Shown: in pieces, positions 1 to 7,814 of the stretch | How positions within the stretch are numbered: the first letter of the stretch is position 1 | Layout: each line of letters starts with the position of its first letter | DNA from: Albibacillus kandeliae | GTDB lineage: Bacteria; Pseudomonadota; Alphaproteobacteria; Rhodobacterales; Rhodobacteraceae | Length of the DNA: 64,000 bases | Direction of reading: 5' to 3' | Assembly: GCF_003116585.1 (NCBI RefSeq) | Contig: NZ_QEHM01000009.1 | Coordinates: 186,001 to 250,000, forward strand | Made by a program: the position numbers and the translations under genes | Notes under the pieces: generated by a model | The model's input: the letters and a program-made list of their open reading frames with translations, nothing else | Databases searched by the model: none | What the model was told of the DNA's origin: nothing

Positions 1-596
1 ACCGCCAGCGCCCGCCGCCGGTAGCGCGCGGCGAGGATGTAGAGCTCGGCCGCTTCCATCTCGACCCCGAGGATGCCGTGGCGGGTCATCTCGGTGTTCA
101 GATCCGGCCGTTCGTCATAGAAGGTATCGGACGAATAGATCCCCCCCACATGCGTCGGGGTGCCCCTGGCCTCGGCGGCGGCGGCGGCGGCGCGCAGCAG
201 CGACCAGTCGGCGGAGGGGGCGAAATTGAGTTCCCGAAAGATGCCGAGCGAGGGCGTGCTCATGGTGGTCGCCGTCATCGCGAGGATCACGTCCCGCACC
301 TTGACCGCATCCTGCATCCCGCCGCACGACCCGATCCGGATCAGCGTCTTGGCGTCGTAGTCGCGGATCAGCTCGTTCACGTAGATCGAGAGCGAAGGCA
401 TTCCCATGCCGCTGCCCTGGATGGTGACCCGGTTCCCCTTCCACGTGCCGGTGAAGCCCAGCATGCCGCGCACCTCGTTCACCAGGCGCACGTCCGTCAG
501 GAAGGTTTCAGCCGCCCACCGGGCGCGATAAGGATCGCCGGGAAGCAGAACGGTTTCGGCGATATCGCCCGGCTTTGCGCCGATATGGACTGTCAT
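1..596 (-). CDS. deoD: Purine nucleoside phosphorylase, DeoD type (3' end beyond window)
   Basis: Phosphorolysis of purine (deoxy)nucleosides to the free base and (deoxy)ribose 1-phosphate in the cytosol. About 198 codons are visible from an ATG at 596; the C-terminus lies left of the window. The N-terminus [20 protein letters not shown] carries the DeoD-type GD phosphate-binding element. Later come RIGSCGG (phosphate site) and [10 protein letters not shown] (ribose-binding Met-Glu). These place it in the hexameric PNP family rather than the uridine phosphorylases. A nucleoside-type BMP ABC transporter is encoded 11 kb away, consistent with nucleoside salvage, but the two are not in one operon. 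Confidence 0.93.
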   Translation of the reverse strand, partial: MTVHIGAKPGDIAETVLLPGDPYRARWAAETFLTDVRLVNEVRGMLGFTGTWKGNRVTIQGSGMGMPSLSIYVNELIRDYDAKTLIRIGSCGGMQDAVKVRDVILAMTATTMSTPSLGIFRELNFAPSADWSLLRAAAAAAEARGTPTHVGGIYSSDTFYDERPDLNTEMTRHGILGVEMEAAELYILAARYRRRALA

Positions 597-611
597 GTCG
601 CGGTGTCGTTC

Positions 612-938
612 TCAGAGCTCGAGCTGTTCCGGCAACATGCCCTTGGCCATCGCGTCATGATACCACTGGGGTTTCCGACCGAGACCCGACCAGGTCTGAA
701 TGGGGTTCTCGGGATTGCGGTATTTCGCTTCAGACTTAGAGCGCTTTCCCCGCATCTTGCGTTTTCGCCCCTCCCCGGTCAGTTCATCAAGCGAGAAGCC
801 GTACTTTGCCGCGGCATCTTCGGCTGCTTTGAGGGCGCTCGTGCGCTCGCGTTCCGCGGCTTGCACGATTTCCTTGTCCACTTCGTCGCGCAGCTCCAGC
901 AACTCGCTGCGCGACATGGTCTTGAGATCTACTGCCAT
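612..938 (-). CDS. H-NS family nucleoid-associated regulator (HvrA-like)
   Basis: A 108-residue DNA-binding protein of the H-NS/HvrA type. Residues about 8-50 are a charged helical, coiled-coil-like oligomerisation part, followed by a basic linker (GRKRKMRGKRS). The C-terminal DNA-binding core contains the family motif TWSGLGRKPQW, matching the alphaproteobacterial variant of the H-NS TWTGxGRxP signature. Such proteins bind AT-rich DNA and silence or modulate genes; in Rhodobacter HvrA affects photosynthesis and nitrogen-fixation genes (family knowledge). It lies 15 bp upstream of deoD on the same strand, so read-through is possible. A start at 917 (MSRSEL) is an alternative. Confidence 0.9.
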   Translation of the reverse strand: MAVDLKTMSRSELLELRDEVDKEIVQAAERERTSALKAAEDAAAKYGFSLDELTGEGRKRKMRGKRSKSEAKYRNPENPIQTWSGLGRKPQWYHDAMAKGMLPEQLEL

Positions 939-1038
939 GCTTTGTTTCCCGTATCCTTGGCTGTCTGTCGCTATTTAGCGTCAGCTCTGCTACAATAGTG
1001 ACATTAGCCAGAAAAGGGTCGCAACGGAAAAATATTCT

Positions 1039-3006
1039 CTACTGGGCAGCCACCTGTGGCGGGTTTGCAAGGGAAACGATATCGCGCATGATGGAATTCA
1101 GCTCGAAATCCTTTGGCGTATAGACTTTCGCAACTCCCATGGCGATCAATTCCCGGCAGTCCTCCGTCGGAATAATTCCGCCTACGACCACGGGAATGTG
1201 AACCAGCCCCTCGGCCGCGAGCCGTTCCATGACCTCCTTGACAAGTGGAATGTGGCTGCCGGAAAGAATCGAAAGTCCGACCACGTGGGCGTTTTCTTCT
1301 TTCGCCGACATCACGATTTCTTCTGGTGTCATTCGGATGCCGTTATAAGAAATATCCATTCCGCAATCCCGGGCGCGGACCGCAATTTGCTCGGCGCCGT
1401 TGGAATGCCCGTCGAGCCCGGGTTTCCCGACAAGGAATTTCAGCCGCCGCCCGAGAGCATCGCTGGCGGCATTCACCGCGTCGCGAATGTCGTCCAGCCC
1501 CTCGGTCTGGTTCGAGGGCGACCCCGAGACCCCGGTCGGCCCGCGATAGGTGCCGAACACCCGGCGCATCTCTTCCGCCCACTCGCCGGTGGTGACCCCC
1601 GCTTTTGCAGCGACAATCGAAGGCTCCATAACGTTTTTCCCGGTCTGCGCCGCCTCGCGCAGCGCGGCCAGCGCGGCCTCGACGGCGGCGGCATCGCGCC
1701 CCGCGCGCCAGGCGTTCAGACGGTCGATCTGATCCTGTTCCACTGCCGGGTCGACGACCATGATGCCGCCGTCTTCGCTCATCAGCGGGGAGGGTTCGGT
1801 GGTCGTGAATTTATTAACTCCGACCACCACGGTTTCCCCGCCCTCGATGCGGTTCAACCTATCCGAGTTGGATTCAACCAGTCGCGATTTCATGTATTCG
1901 ATTGCAGAGATCGCGCCGCCCATACTTTCCAGGTTATCTAATTCGGCGCGGGCGCCTTTCTTCAATTCCTCGACCTTCGCGTCAACGACCGGGTTATTGT
2001 CGAACAGATCGCCATACTCCAAAAGATCAGTTTCGTAGGCAAGTATCTGCTGCATTCTCATGGACCACTGCTGGTCCCAGGGGCGCGGCAGGCCCAGCGC
2101 CTCGTTCCAGGCGGGCAGCTGGACGGCCCGGGCGCGTGCCTTTTTCGAGAGTGTGACGGCCAGCATTTCAATCAGGATGCGATAGACGTTGTTTTCCGGC
2201 TGTTGCTCGGTCAACCCAAGTGAATTGACCTGAACCCCGTAACGGAAGCGCCGGAACTTGGCATCACTGACGCCATATCGCGTCGCACAGATCTCGTCCC
2301 ACAGATCGACGAAGGCGCGCATCTTGCACATCTCGGTGACAAACCGGATGCCGGCGTTCACGAAGAACGAGATACGGCTCACCAGCAGCGGGAAATCCTC
2401 GTCCGGAACCTTGCCCCGCAATTCGTCCAGAACCGCCTGTGCGGTGGCGAGCGCAAAGGCCAATTCCTGTTCCGGCGTCGCCCCGGCTTCCTGAAGGTGA
2501 TAGGAACACACGTTCATCGGGTTCCATTTCGGCACATTGAGATAGCAATAGGCCGCAACGTCGGTGATCAGCTTCAGCGAGGGCTTCGGCGGACAGATGT
2601 AAGTGCCGCGCGACAGGTATTCCTTGATGATGTCGTTCTGCACGGTGCCCTGCAGCTTCGAGATATCGGCGCCCTGTTCCTCGGCCACCGCGATGTAGAG
2701 CGCCAGCAGCCAGGGCGCCGTCGCGTTGATCGTCATCGAGGTGTTCATCTGTTCCAGCGGGATCTGGTCGAACAGCGTCCGCATGTCGCCAAGGTGCGCC
2801 ACCGGCACGCCGACCTTACCCACTTCGCCCCGGGCGAGCACGTGGTCGCTGTCGTATCCCGTCTGCGTGGGCAGGTCGAAGGCGACCGAGAGGCCGGTCT
2901 GCCCTTTCGCGAGGTTGCCACGGTAGAGCGCATTCGATGCCTTGGCCGTGGAATGGCCCGCATAGGTGCGGATCAGCCAGGGGCGGTCTTTCTGGGTCTG
3001 CGTCAT
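1039..3006 (-). CDS. ecm: Ethylmalonyl-CoA mutase
   Basis: Coenzyme B12-dependent isomerisation of (2R)-ethylmalonyl-CoA to (2S)-methylsuccinyl-CoA in the ethylmalonyl-CoA pathway of acetate/C2 assimilation. 655 residues from the ATG at 3006. The N-terminal TIM-barrel mutase domain begins RPWLIRTYAGHSTAKASNAL, the Ecm-specific opening that separates it from methylmalonyl-CoA mutase. The C-terminal B12 domain has the DxHxxG cobalamin motif (GLDGHSNG, His near residue 534). The frame stays open upstream to 3348, but that extension has no family similarity and the 3006 start has a GAGG Shine-Dalgarno. ccr, the preceding pathway enzyme, lies 1.7 kb away on the other strand. Confidence 0.95.
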   Translation of the reverse strand: MTQTQKDRPWLIRTYAGHSTAKASNALYRGNLAKGQTGLSVAFDLPTQTGYDSDHVLARGEVGKVGVPVAHLGDMRTLFDQIPLEQMNTSMTINATAPWLLALYIAVAEEQGADISKLQGTVQNDIIKEYLSRGTYICPPKPSLKLITDVAAYCYLNVPKWNPMNVCSYHLQEAGATPEQELAFALATAQAVLDELRGKVPDEDFPLLVSRISFFVNAGIRFVTEMCKMRAFVDLWDEICATRYGVSDAKFRRFRYGVQVNSLGLTEQQPENNVYRILIEMLAVTLSKKARARAVQLPAWNEALGLPRPWDQQWSMRMQQILAYETDLLEYGDLFDNNPVVDAKVEELKKGARAELDNLESMGGAISAIEYMKSRLVESNSDRLNRIEGGETVVVGVNKFTTTEPSPLMSEDGGIMVVDPAVEQDQIDRLNAWRAGRDAAAVEAALAALREAAQTGKNVMEPSIVAAKAGVTTGEWAEEMRRVFGTYRGPTGVSGSPSNQTEGLDDIRDAVNAASDALGRRLKFLVGKPGLDGHSNGAEQIAVRARDCGMDISYNGIRMTPEEIVMSAKEENAHVVGLSILSGSHIPLVKEVMERLAAEGLVHIPVVVGGIIPTEDCRELIAMGVAKVYTPKDFELNSIMRDIVSLANPPQVAAQ

Positions 3007-3150
3007 TGGATACCTCGTGAATCGTGTGGGTAATAATCTTGCGCTGAGTGCTTCTAAACAGAAATTATCAGCCCGTGTCAATTCGCTGCGGCGCGGCATC
3101 AGGTTGCGCCCGCGAACTGTGAAACACCGATAGATGTTTACCTGCGGTGG

Positions 3151-3164
3151 TGTTGCCTGCAACA
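3151..3164. promoter_or_regulatory. Perfect 6-bp inverted repeat in the ecm/plsB-like divergent region
   Basis: TGTTGC and GCAACA are separated by 2 bp, ending 8 bp before the acyltransferase start codon and about 145 bp upstream of ecm. The position and symmetry suit a repressor or activator half-site pair. The half-site resembles the TTGC/GCAA core of short-chain acyl-CoA-responsive regulators, but that link is inference. Confidence 0.35.
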
Positions 3165-3172
3165 AATCCTCC

Positions 3173-4588
3173 ATGACTTCGACTGTGGAACTGCCGCTCT
3201 GGCTATTTCTGTTGATCCTGCTCTTCGCAGCGGTCACTTTCGCATCGCATTTCCTCTTCCCCTCGGTGCGCTGGTTCTTCCGCATCCGGCTCGAACGTGC
3301 AGTGGCCCGCCTTAACGAAAGGCTCGAGCGCCCGATCCAGCCGTTCAAGCTCGCCCGCCGCTACGACACCATCCAGCGCCTTATCTACGACCCCGAAGTG
3401 CTGAAGGCGGTCACCGACTACGCCGCCTCCGAGGGCGTGCCCGAGAACGTGGCAGCCGAACTGGCGCGGCGCTACGCCCGCGAGATCGTGCCCTCCTTCT
3501 CGGCCACGGCCTATTTCGGCTTCGCGATCCGCGCCGCGCGCTGGCTCGGCAACGCGCTCTACCTCGTCCGGCTCGGGCACTACGACGCCGAGGGGATCGG
3601 GCGGATCGACCCTAGGGCGACCGTGGTCTTCGTGATGAACCACCGCTCGAACATGGACTACGTGCTGGTCACCTATATCGCGGCGGAGCGTTCGGCCCTG
3701 TCCTACGCGGTCGGGGAATGGGCCCAGGTCTGGCCGCTCAGCTGGCTGATCCGCGCGATGGGCGCCTACTTCATCCGGCGCAAGTCGCGCAACGAACTCT
3801 ATCGCAAGGTTCTCTCGCGCTATGTCCAGATGGCAACCGGGGCAGGGGTCACGCAGGCGATCTTCCCCGAGGGCGGGCTCTCGCGCACCGGGGCGCTGAC
3901 GCCACCGCGCCTCGGCCTGCTGAAGTACGTGATCGACGGCTACCATGCCGGCGGACGCGACGTCGTCTTCGTTCCGGTCGCGCTGAACTACGACCGGGTT
4001 CTCGAAGACCGCAACCTGATCGCCGCCGCCAACCGCGAGGGGCATAGGTTCAACGCGGGGATCGGCGTGGTGATGCGGAACGCGCTGCGCCTGCTGTGGC
4101 TCCGCATGACCGGGCGCTACCACCGCTTCGGCCATGCCGCCGTCAGCTTCGGCTCGCCGGTGTCGCTCGCCAGGTTCCTCGACTCCGCTGGGGGAGAGGA
4201 CGTGACCGAGGCGCTGGCCGACGACCTGATGCGCCGCATAGGCGAGGTGGTGCCGGTTCTGCCGGTTCCCATGATCTGCTGGCTGCTGCTGGAAAAGGGT
4301 CCGCTCACCCGGGTCGAGATCGAACTGGGCCTCGCGCGGATCATGGAGGCGCTGCCCTCCGCCCATATCCACCTGCCGCGAGAGAATCGCGGGCTCGCGG
4401 CCGAGACCGGCCTGCTGCAACTGACCCGCCGCCGGGTGATCCGCGAAGCGGGCGAGGTCTACGAACCCGTGCCGGAACAGATCGAAATCCTGCGCTTCTA
4501 CGCGAACTCCATCCGGCACCTGTTTTCTGACGAGGAAACGATTGTTTCTGCATCTGCGAAGGAAATTTCTGCATCCGCAGGGTCATAA
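3173..4588 (+). CDS. PlsB-like glycerol-3-phosphate 1-O-acyltransferase
   Basis: Transfers an acyl chain to sn-glycerol 3-phosphate, the first step of phospholipid synthesis, at the inner membrane. 471 residues from the ATG at 3173; the frame is open to 3134 but the upstream part is not convincing. An N-terminal hydrophobic helix (about residues 7-28) precedes the acyltransferase domain. Visible are the NHRSNMD block (catalytic HxxxxD, His about 157) and IFPEGGLSRTG (substrate-binding block). Spacing and the long C-terminal part fit the GPAT/DHAPAT family better than PlsC. It lies between ecm and ccr and is probably co-transcribed with ccr, 111 bp downstream. Confidence 0.85.
   Translation: MTSTVELPLWLFLLILLFAAVTFASHFLFPSVRWFFRIRLERAVARLNERLERPIQPFKLARRYDTIQRLIYDPEVLKAVTDYAASEGVPENVAAELARRYAREIVPSFSATAYFGFAIRAARWLGNALYLVRLGHYDAEGIGRIDPRATVVFVMNHRSNMDYVLVTYIAAERSALSYAVGEWAQVWPLSWLIRAMGAYFIRRKSRNELYRKVLSRYVQMATGAGVTQAIFPEGGLSRTGALTPPRLGLLKYVIDGYHAGGRDVVFVPVALNYDRVLEDRNLIAAANREGHRFNAGIGVVMRNALRLLWLRMTGRYHRFGHAAVSFGSPVSLARFLDSAGGEDVTEALADDLMRRIGEVVPVLPVPMICWLLLEKGPLTRVEIELGLARIMEALPSAHIHLPRENRGLAAETGLLQLTRRRVIREAGEVYEPVPEQIEILRFYANSIRHLFSDEETIVSASAKEISASAGS
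4545..4578. promoter_or_regulatory. Direct repeat upstream of ccr, 21-bp period
   Basis: TTTCTGCATCTGC (4545-4557) and TTTCTGCATCCGC (4566-4578) match at 12 of 13 positions and start exactly 21 bp apart, two helical turns. They lie in the last codons of the acyltransferase gene, about 120 bp before ccr. Tandem sites on one DNA face are typical of a dimeric activator. It could equally reflect the repeated (V/I)SASA peptide encoded there. Confidence 0.35.
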
Positions 4589-4699
4589 AATTACAAAATA
4601 CCGCCAAGAGGCATTGCATTATTACTCGGTCAGCAATATCCCCTCCTGAGAACGCCGCGATTCCGCGTCGCGGCATGGCGAGCTCAAGAGGAGGCCGGC

Positions 4700-5986
4700 A
4701 TGGCTTTGGACACCAACGTCGACATCGCGCCCTACGATGCGCCCGAGAAGGATCTCTACGAGATGGGAGAGATCCCGCCGCTCGGCTATGTCCCGAAACA
4801 GATGTACGCATGGGCTATCCGCAAGGAGCGCCACGGCGAGCCGGACTCGGCGATGCTGCAAGAGGTGGTGGACGTTCCCCAGCTCGACAGCCAGGACGTG
4901 CTGGTTCTCGTGATGGCCGCCGGGATCAACTACAACGGTGTCTGGGCCGCGCTTGGCAAGCCGATCAGCCCCTTTGACGGCCACAAGCAGCCCTATCACA
5001 TCGCCGGTTCCGACGCCTCGGGCATCGTCTGGGCGGTTGGTGACAAGGTGAAGCGCTGGAAGGTCGGCGACGAGGTTGTGATCCACTGCAATCAGGACGA
5101 TGGCGACGACGAGGAATGCAACGGCGGCGACCCGATGTATTCACCGAGCCAGCGGATCTGGGGCTACGAGACGCCGGACGGCTCCTTTGCCCAGTTCACC
5201 CGCGTTCAGGCCCAGCAGCTGATGCCGCGCCCCAAGCACCTGACCTGGGAAGAGAGCGCCTGCTACACCCTGACGCTCGCCACCGCCTACCGGATGCTCT
5301 TCGGCCACGAACCGCACGACCTCAAGCCCGGCCAGAACGTTCTGGTCTGGGGCGCCTCGGGCGGCCTCGGCTCCTACGCGATCCAGCTGATCAACACCGC
5401 GGGCGCCAATGCCATCGGGGTGATTTCGGATGAATCCAAGCGCCAGTTCGTGATGGACATCGGGGCCAAGGGCGTCATCAACCGCAGGGACTTCAACTGC
5501 TGGGGCCAGCTGCCCACGGTCGGCACCCCGGAATACGCCGAGTGGTTCGCCGAGGCGCGCAAGTTCGGCAAGGCCATCTGGGACATCACCGGCAAGGGCA
5601 AGAACGTCGACATGGTGTTCGAGCACCCGGGCGAGGCGACCTTCCCGGTCTCGGTCTTCGTGGTGAAGAAGGGCGGCATGGTCGTGATCTGCGCCGGCAC
5701 CTCCGGCTTCAACCTGACCTTCGACGTGCGTTACATGTGGATGCACCAGAAGCGCCTGCAGGGCAGCCACTTTGCCCACCTCAAGCAGGCCAGCGCCGCC
5801 AACCAGCTGATGGTCGAGCGTCGCCTTGATCCCTGCATGTCCGAGGTCTTCTCCTGGGCCGACCTGCCGCAGGCGCACATGAAGATGATGCGCAACGAGC
5901 ACAAGCCGGGCAACATGTCGGTTCTGGTGCAGTCGCCCAAGACCGGCCTGCGCACGCTGGAAGAAGTGCTCGACGCGCGGTCGTGA
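4700..5986 (+). CDS. ccr: Crotonyl-CoA carboxylase/reductase
   Basis: NADPH-dependent reductive carboxylation of crotonyl-CoA to (2S)-ethylmalonyl-CoA, the key reaction of the ethylmalonyl-CoA pathway. 428 residues of the medium-chain dehydrogenase/reductase fold. The N-terminal GroES-like part contains the Ccr signature MYAWAIRKERHGEP and AAGINYNGVWAALGKP. A Rossmann motif (VLVWGASGGLGSYAIQL) follows, then the Ccr-characteristic EHPGEATFPVSVFVVKKGGM and MWMHQKRLQGSHFAH. Length and motifs fit CCR, not a simple crotonyl-CoA reductase. The ATG at 4700 follows an AGGAGG Shine-Dalgarno; a candidate 21-bp-periodic activator site lies upstream. Confidence 0.97.
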   Translation: MALDTNVDIAPYDAPEKDLYEMGEIPPLGYVPKQMYAWAIRKERHGEPDSAMLQEVVDVPQLDSQDVLVLVMAAGINYNGVWAALGKPISPFDGHKQPYHIAGSDASGIVWAVGDKVKRWKVGDEVVIHCNQDDGDDEECNGGDPMYSPSQRIWGYETPDGSFAQFTRVQAQQLMPRPKHLTWEESACYTLTLATAYRMLFGHEPHDLKPGQNVLVWGASGGLGSYAIQLINTAGANAIGVISDESKRQFVMDIGAKGVINRRDFNCWGQLPTVGTPEYAEWFAEARKFGKAIWDITGKGKNVDMVFEHPGEATFPVSVFVVKKGGMVVICAGTSGFNLTFDVRYMWMHQKRLQGSHFAHLKQASAANQLMVERRLDPCMSEVFSWADLPQAHMKMMRNEHKPGNMSVLVQSPKTGLRTLEEVLDARS

Positions 5987-6010
5987 CCGAACGACCGCTG
6001 AAACCACCGG

Positions 6011-6045
6011 GCCCGCGACTCAGGCAACTGGGGCGCGGGTCTTTT
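6011..6045 (+). terminator. Rho-independent terminator of ccr
   Basis: CCCGCG (6012-6017) pairs with CGCGGG (6034-6039) and is followed by TCTTTT, 25 bp after the ccr stop codon. The 16-nt loop is long, so strength is uncertain. Confidence 0.55.
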
Positions 6046-6117
6046 CGTTTCCGCGCGCCGTCATTGCCTCCAAGGGGTTGCCGGGGGCCCGCCCCGCTAT
6101 TTCTGTGGAGGAGAAAC

Positions 6118-6132
6118 TGGCGAATTTCGCCA
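6118..6132. promoter_or_regulatory. Perfect odd-centred palindrome upstream of the quorum-sensing genes
   Basis: TGGCGAA and TTCGCCA flank a single T, 60 bp upstream of the small frame that precedes luxR. The symmetry is exact over 14 bases, and no protein-coding frame explains it. It is a candidate operator for control of the luxR transcript; the binding protein is unknown. Confidence 0.4.
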
Positions 6133-6191
6133 CGCCGGGAAACGCGCTAGTCTCCTCTTTACCGTTTGTTAACTTGTCCAAGGCGACTGTG

Positions 6192-6410
6192 ATGACACAG
6201 AATGACTGGATACTGGACGTACTCGCCGACCTCAGGACCTTTGCACGCGCGAACGCTCTGAACGCGCTGGCCGAGCAGCTGGATGATACCACGCTGGTCG
6301 CCGCGGCCGAGTTATCGTCCAGGGCAAACGAGGCGTACGCGCACTACGATGGTGACGAAGGACAAGCTGAACAAGCTGCTCGCCGAGCTGGAGGCGACCA
6401 CCACCCTTGA
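6192..6410 (+). CDS. Small hypothetical protein preceding and overlapping luxR
   Basis: A 72-residue acidic frame beginning MTQNDWILDVLADLRTFARA and predicted mostly helical. It has no transmembrane segment and no motif I can name. It overlaps the start of luxR by 62 bp in another frame, so translation of the two would be coupled. From memory, similar short helical proteins with an N-terminal DWILDVLADLR stretch occur next to LuxR regulators in roseobacters. That recollection, the sensible length and the start at 6192 support a real gene, but it could not be checked. Confidence 0.6.
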   Translation: MTQNDWILDVLADLRTFARANALNALAEQLDDTTLVAAAELSSRANEAYAHYDGDEGQAEQAARRAGGDHHP

Positions 6411-7068
6411 AGGCCTGCAAAAGACAATCGTGCGGAGCCGCCACGTGTTCGGCGTGGATCACATCGTCTATCACTGGGTCGACTGCGCAGGCGAGCAATA
6501 CGGCTGCGGCAGCTACTCGCTCGACTGGATCCAGCGCTATGTCGACATGAATTACCTCCGGGTCGATCCGGTGGTGATCGGCTGCTACCAGCGCTTTCAC
6601 CCGATCGACTGGAAACGGCTCGACTGGTCGGGCCGCGCCGCGCGCGAGTTCTTTGCCGATGCCCAGCAATACGGGGTCGGGAACCAGGGCTATTCGATCC
6701 CCATCCGCGGCCCCAGCGGGCAGTTCGCCCTGTTCACCGCCAGCCACAACTGCGACGACGCGACATGGGCCGAGTTCATCGAGATCAACAGCCGCGACCT
6801 GCTGCTGATGGCCCACTACCTGAACCGCAAGGCGCTGGAATTCGAACCGGGCCGCCGGCCGGAACAGGTCCGCTCTCTCTCCCCGCGCGAGATCGACGCG
6901 ATGACCCTGCTGGCGATGGGCTACAGCCGCGCTCAGGTGGCCAGCACCCTGTCGATCTCGGAACACACGCTGCGGGCCTACATCGAAAGCGCGCGCTTCA
7001 AGCTCGGCGCGCAGAACACCACCCACGCGGTGGCGCGGGCCATCAACTTCGGTCTGATCGTGGTCTGA
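6349..7068 (+). CDS. LuxR-family acyl-homoserine-lactone-responsive regulator
   Basis: 239 residues. Residues about 20-160 form an autoinducer-binding domain with the usual aromatic/acidic ligand-pocket pattern (VYHWVD, YVDMNYLRVDPVV, then a W-[GS]-rich stretch). The C-terminal 60 residues are a LuxR HTH (LSPREIDAMTLLAMGYSRAQVASTLSISEHTLRAYIESARFKL). luxI follows 85 bp downstream, so this is a cognate quorum-sensing pair that couples cell density to transcription. The chosen start is the ATG at 6349, inside the preceding small frame; longer starts lack family similarity. Confidence 0.9.
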   Translation: MVTKDKLNKLLAELEATTTLEGLQKTIVRSRHVFGVDHIVYHWVDCAGEQYGCGSYSLDWIQRYVDMNYLRVDPVVIGCYQRFHPIDWKRLDWSGRAAREFFADAQQYGVGNQGYSIPIRGPSGQFALFTASHNCDDATWAEFIEINSRDLLLMAHYLNRKALEFEPGRRPEQVRSLSPREIDAMTLLAMGYSRAQVASTLSISEHTLRAYIESARFKLGAQNTTHAVARAINFGLIVV

Positions 7069-7122
7069 ACCGCACCGGGCGCGCGCCCCGTCGACAGCCG
7101 GTTAACCGCGCCGATGCTAGAA

Positions 7123-7143
7123 CGGCCGCTCTCCTATTGGCCG
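7123..7143. promoter_or_regulatory. Dyad upstream of luxI, candidate lux-type box
   Basis: CGGCC (7123-7127) and GGCCG (7139-7143) have an 11-bp spacer, 10 bp before the luxI ATG. A TCGACA/TGCTAG pair (-35/-10-like, 18-bp spacing) lies just upstream at 7091-7120. The span is about right for a 20-bp LuxR box, but the half-sites are short and GC-rich. Confidence 0.25.
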
Positions 7144-7153
7144 GGACCTCTCC

Positions 7154-7768
7154 ATGCTCCGTTATCTCCACGGCGATGCCCTGCACCGCCATCCGAAACT
7201 CGCCCGTACCATGTTCCGGGACCGGGCCGACCAGTTCCGCAACCGGCTGGGATGGGAGGTGCGGGTGAACGACGCGGGCGAGGAGTGGGACGAATACGAT
7301 CACGCCACCACGCTCTACGTGATCTGGCAGACGTCCGGGGGCGGGCACGGGGGCTCCATGCGGTTCCTGCCGACGACCGGCCCGATCATGGTGAACGACC
7401 ACTTTCCCGCGCTGACCGGAGGCCGCCCGCTCTGCGACCCATCGGTCTGGGAATGCACCCGCTTCTGTCTTGCGCCTGCCGCTGGACCAAGGGTCGCCGC
7501 CGCGCTCATGCTGGGCGGTGGCGAGCTGATGACCGGCTTTGGCGTCGCGCAGTTCGCCGGGGTCTTCGACGCCCGGATGGAACGCATCTACCGCGCCATC
7601 GGCGCCACGCCCCGCATCCTCGGATCGGACGGGGAGGGGCGGAACCGGATCAGCCTCGGCCTCTGGTCCTTCACCGAGGACGCGCGCCTGCGGGTGGCGC
7701 GCCGCGCTGGGTTGTCGCCCGTCATGGCGCGTCACTGGTTCCGCCGCGCCTTCGGCCGCGCTGCCTGA
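7154..7768 (+). CDS. Acyl-homoserine-lactone synthase, LuxI family
   Basis: Makes an N-acyl-homoserine lactone from S-adenosylmethionine and an acyl-ACP. 204 residues. The conserved LuxI residues are in place: Arg24, Phe28, Trp34, Asp46, Asp49 (EEWDEYD), Arg70 (GSMRFLP), Phe84, Glu100 and Arg103 (WECTRF). All are needed for SAM binding or catalysis in the family. It lies directly downstream of the LuxR gene. The acyl-chain specificity cannot be read from the sequence. Confidence 0.92.
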   Translation: MLRYLHGDALHRHPKLARTMFRDRADQFRNRLGWEVRVNDAGEEWDEYDHATTLYVIWQTSGGGHGGSMRFLPTTGPIMVNDHFPALTGGRPLCDPSVWECTRFCLAPAAGPRVAAALMLGGGELMTGFGVAQFAGVFDARMERIYRAIGATPRILGSDGEGRNRISLGLWSFTEDARLRVARRAGLSPVMARHWFRRAFGRAA

Positions 7769-7814
7769 CGCTTCATGTCTGGGCAAGGCTGCGCCGCCTC
7801 TCTATGGTCGCGCC

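Noticed and set aside
3007-3348. Extended N-terminus of ecm
   Set aside because: The upstream 114 codons lack similarity and would overlap the plus-strand acyltransferase; the ATG at 3006 matches the family start.
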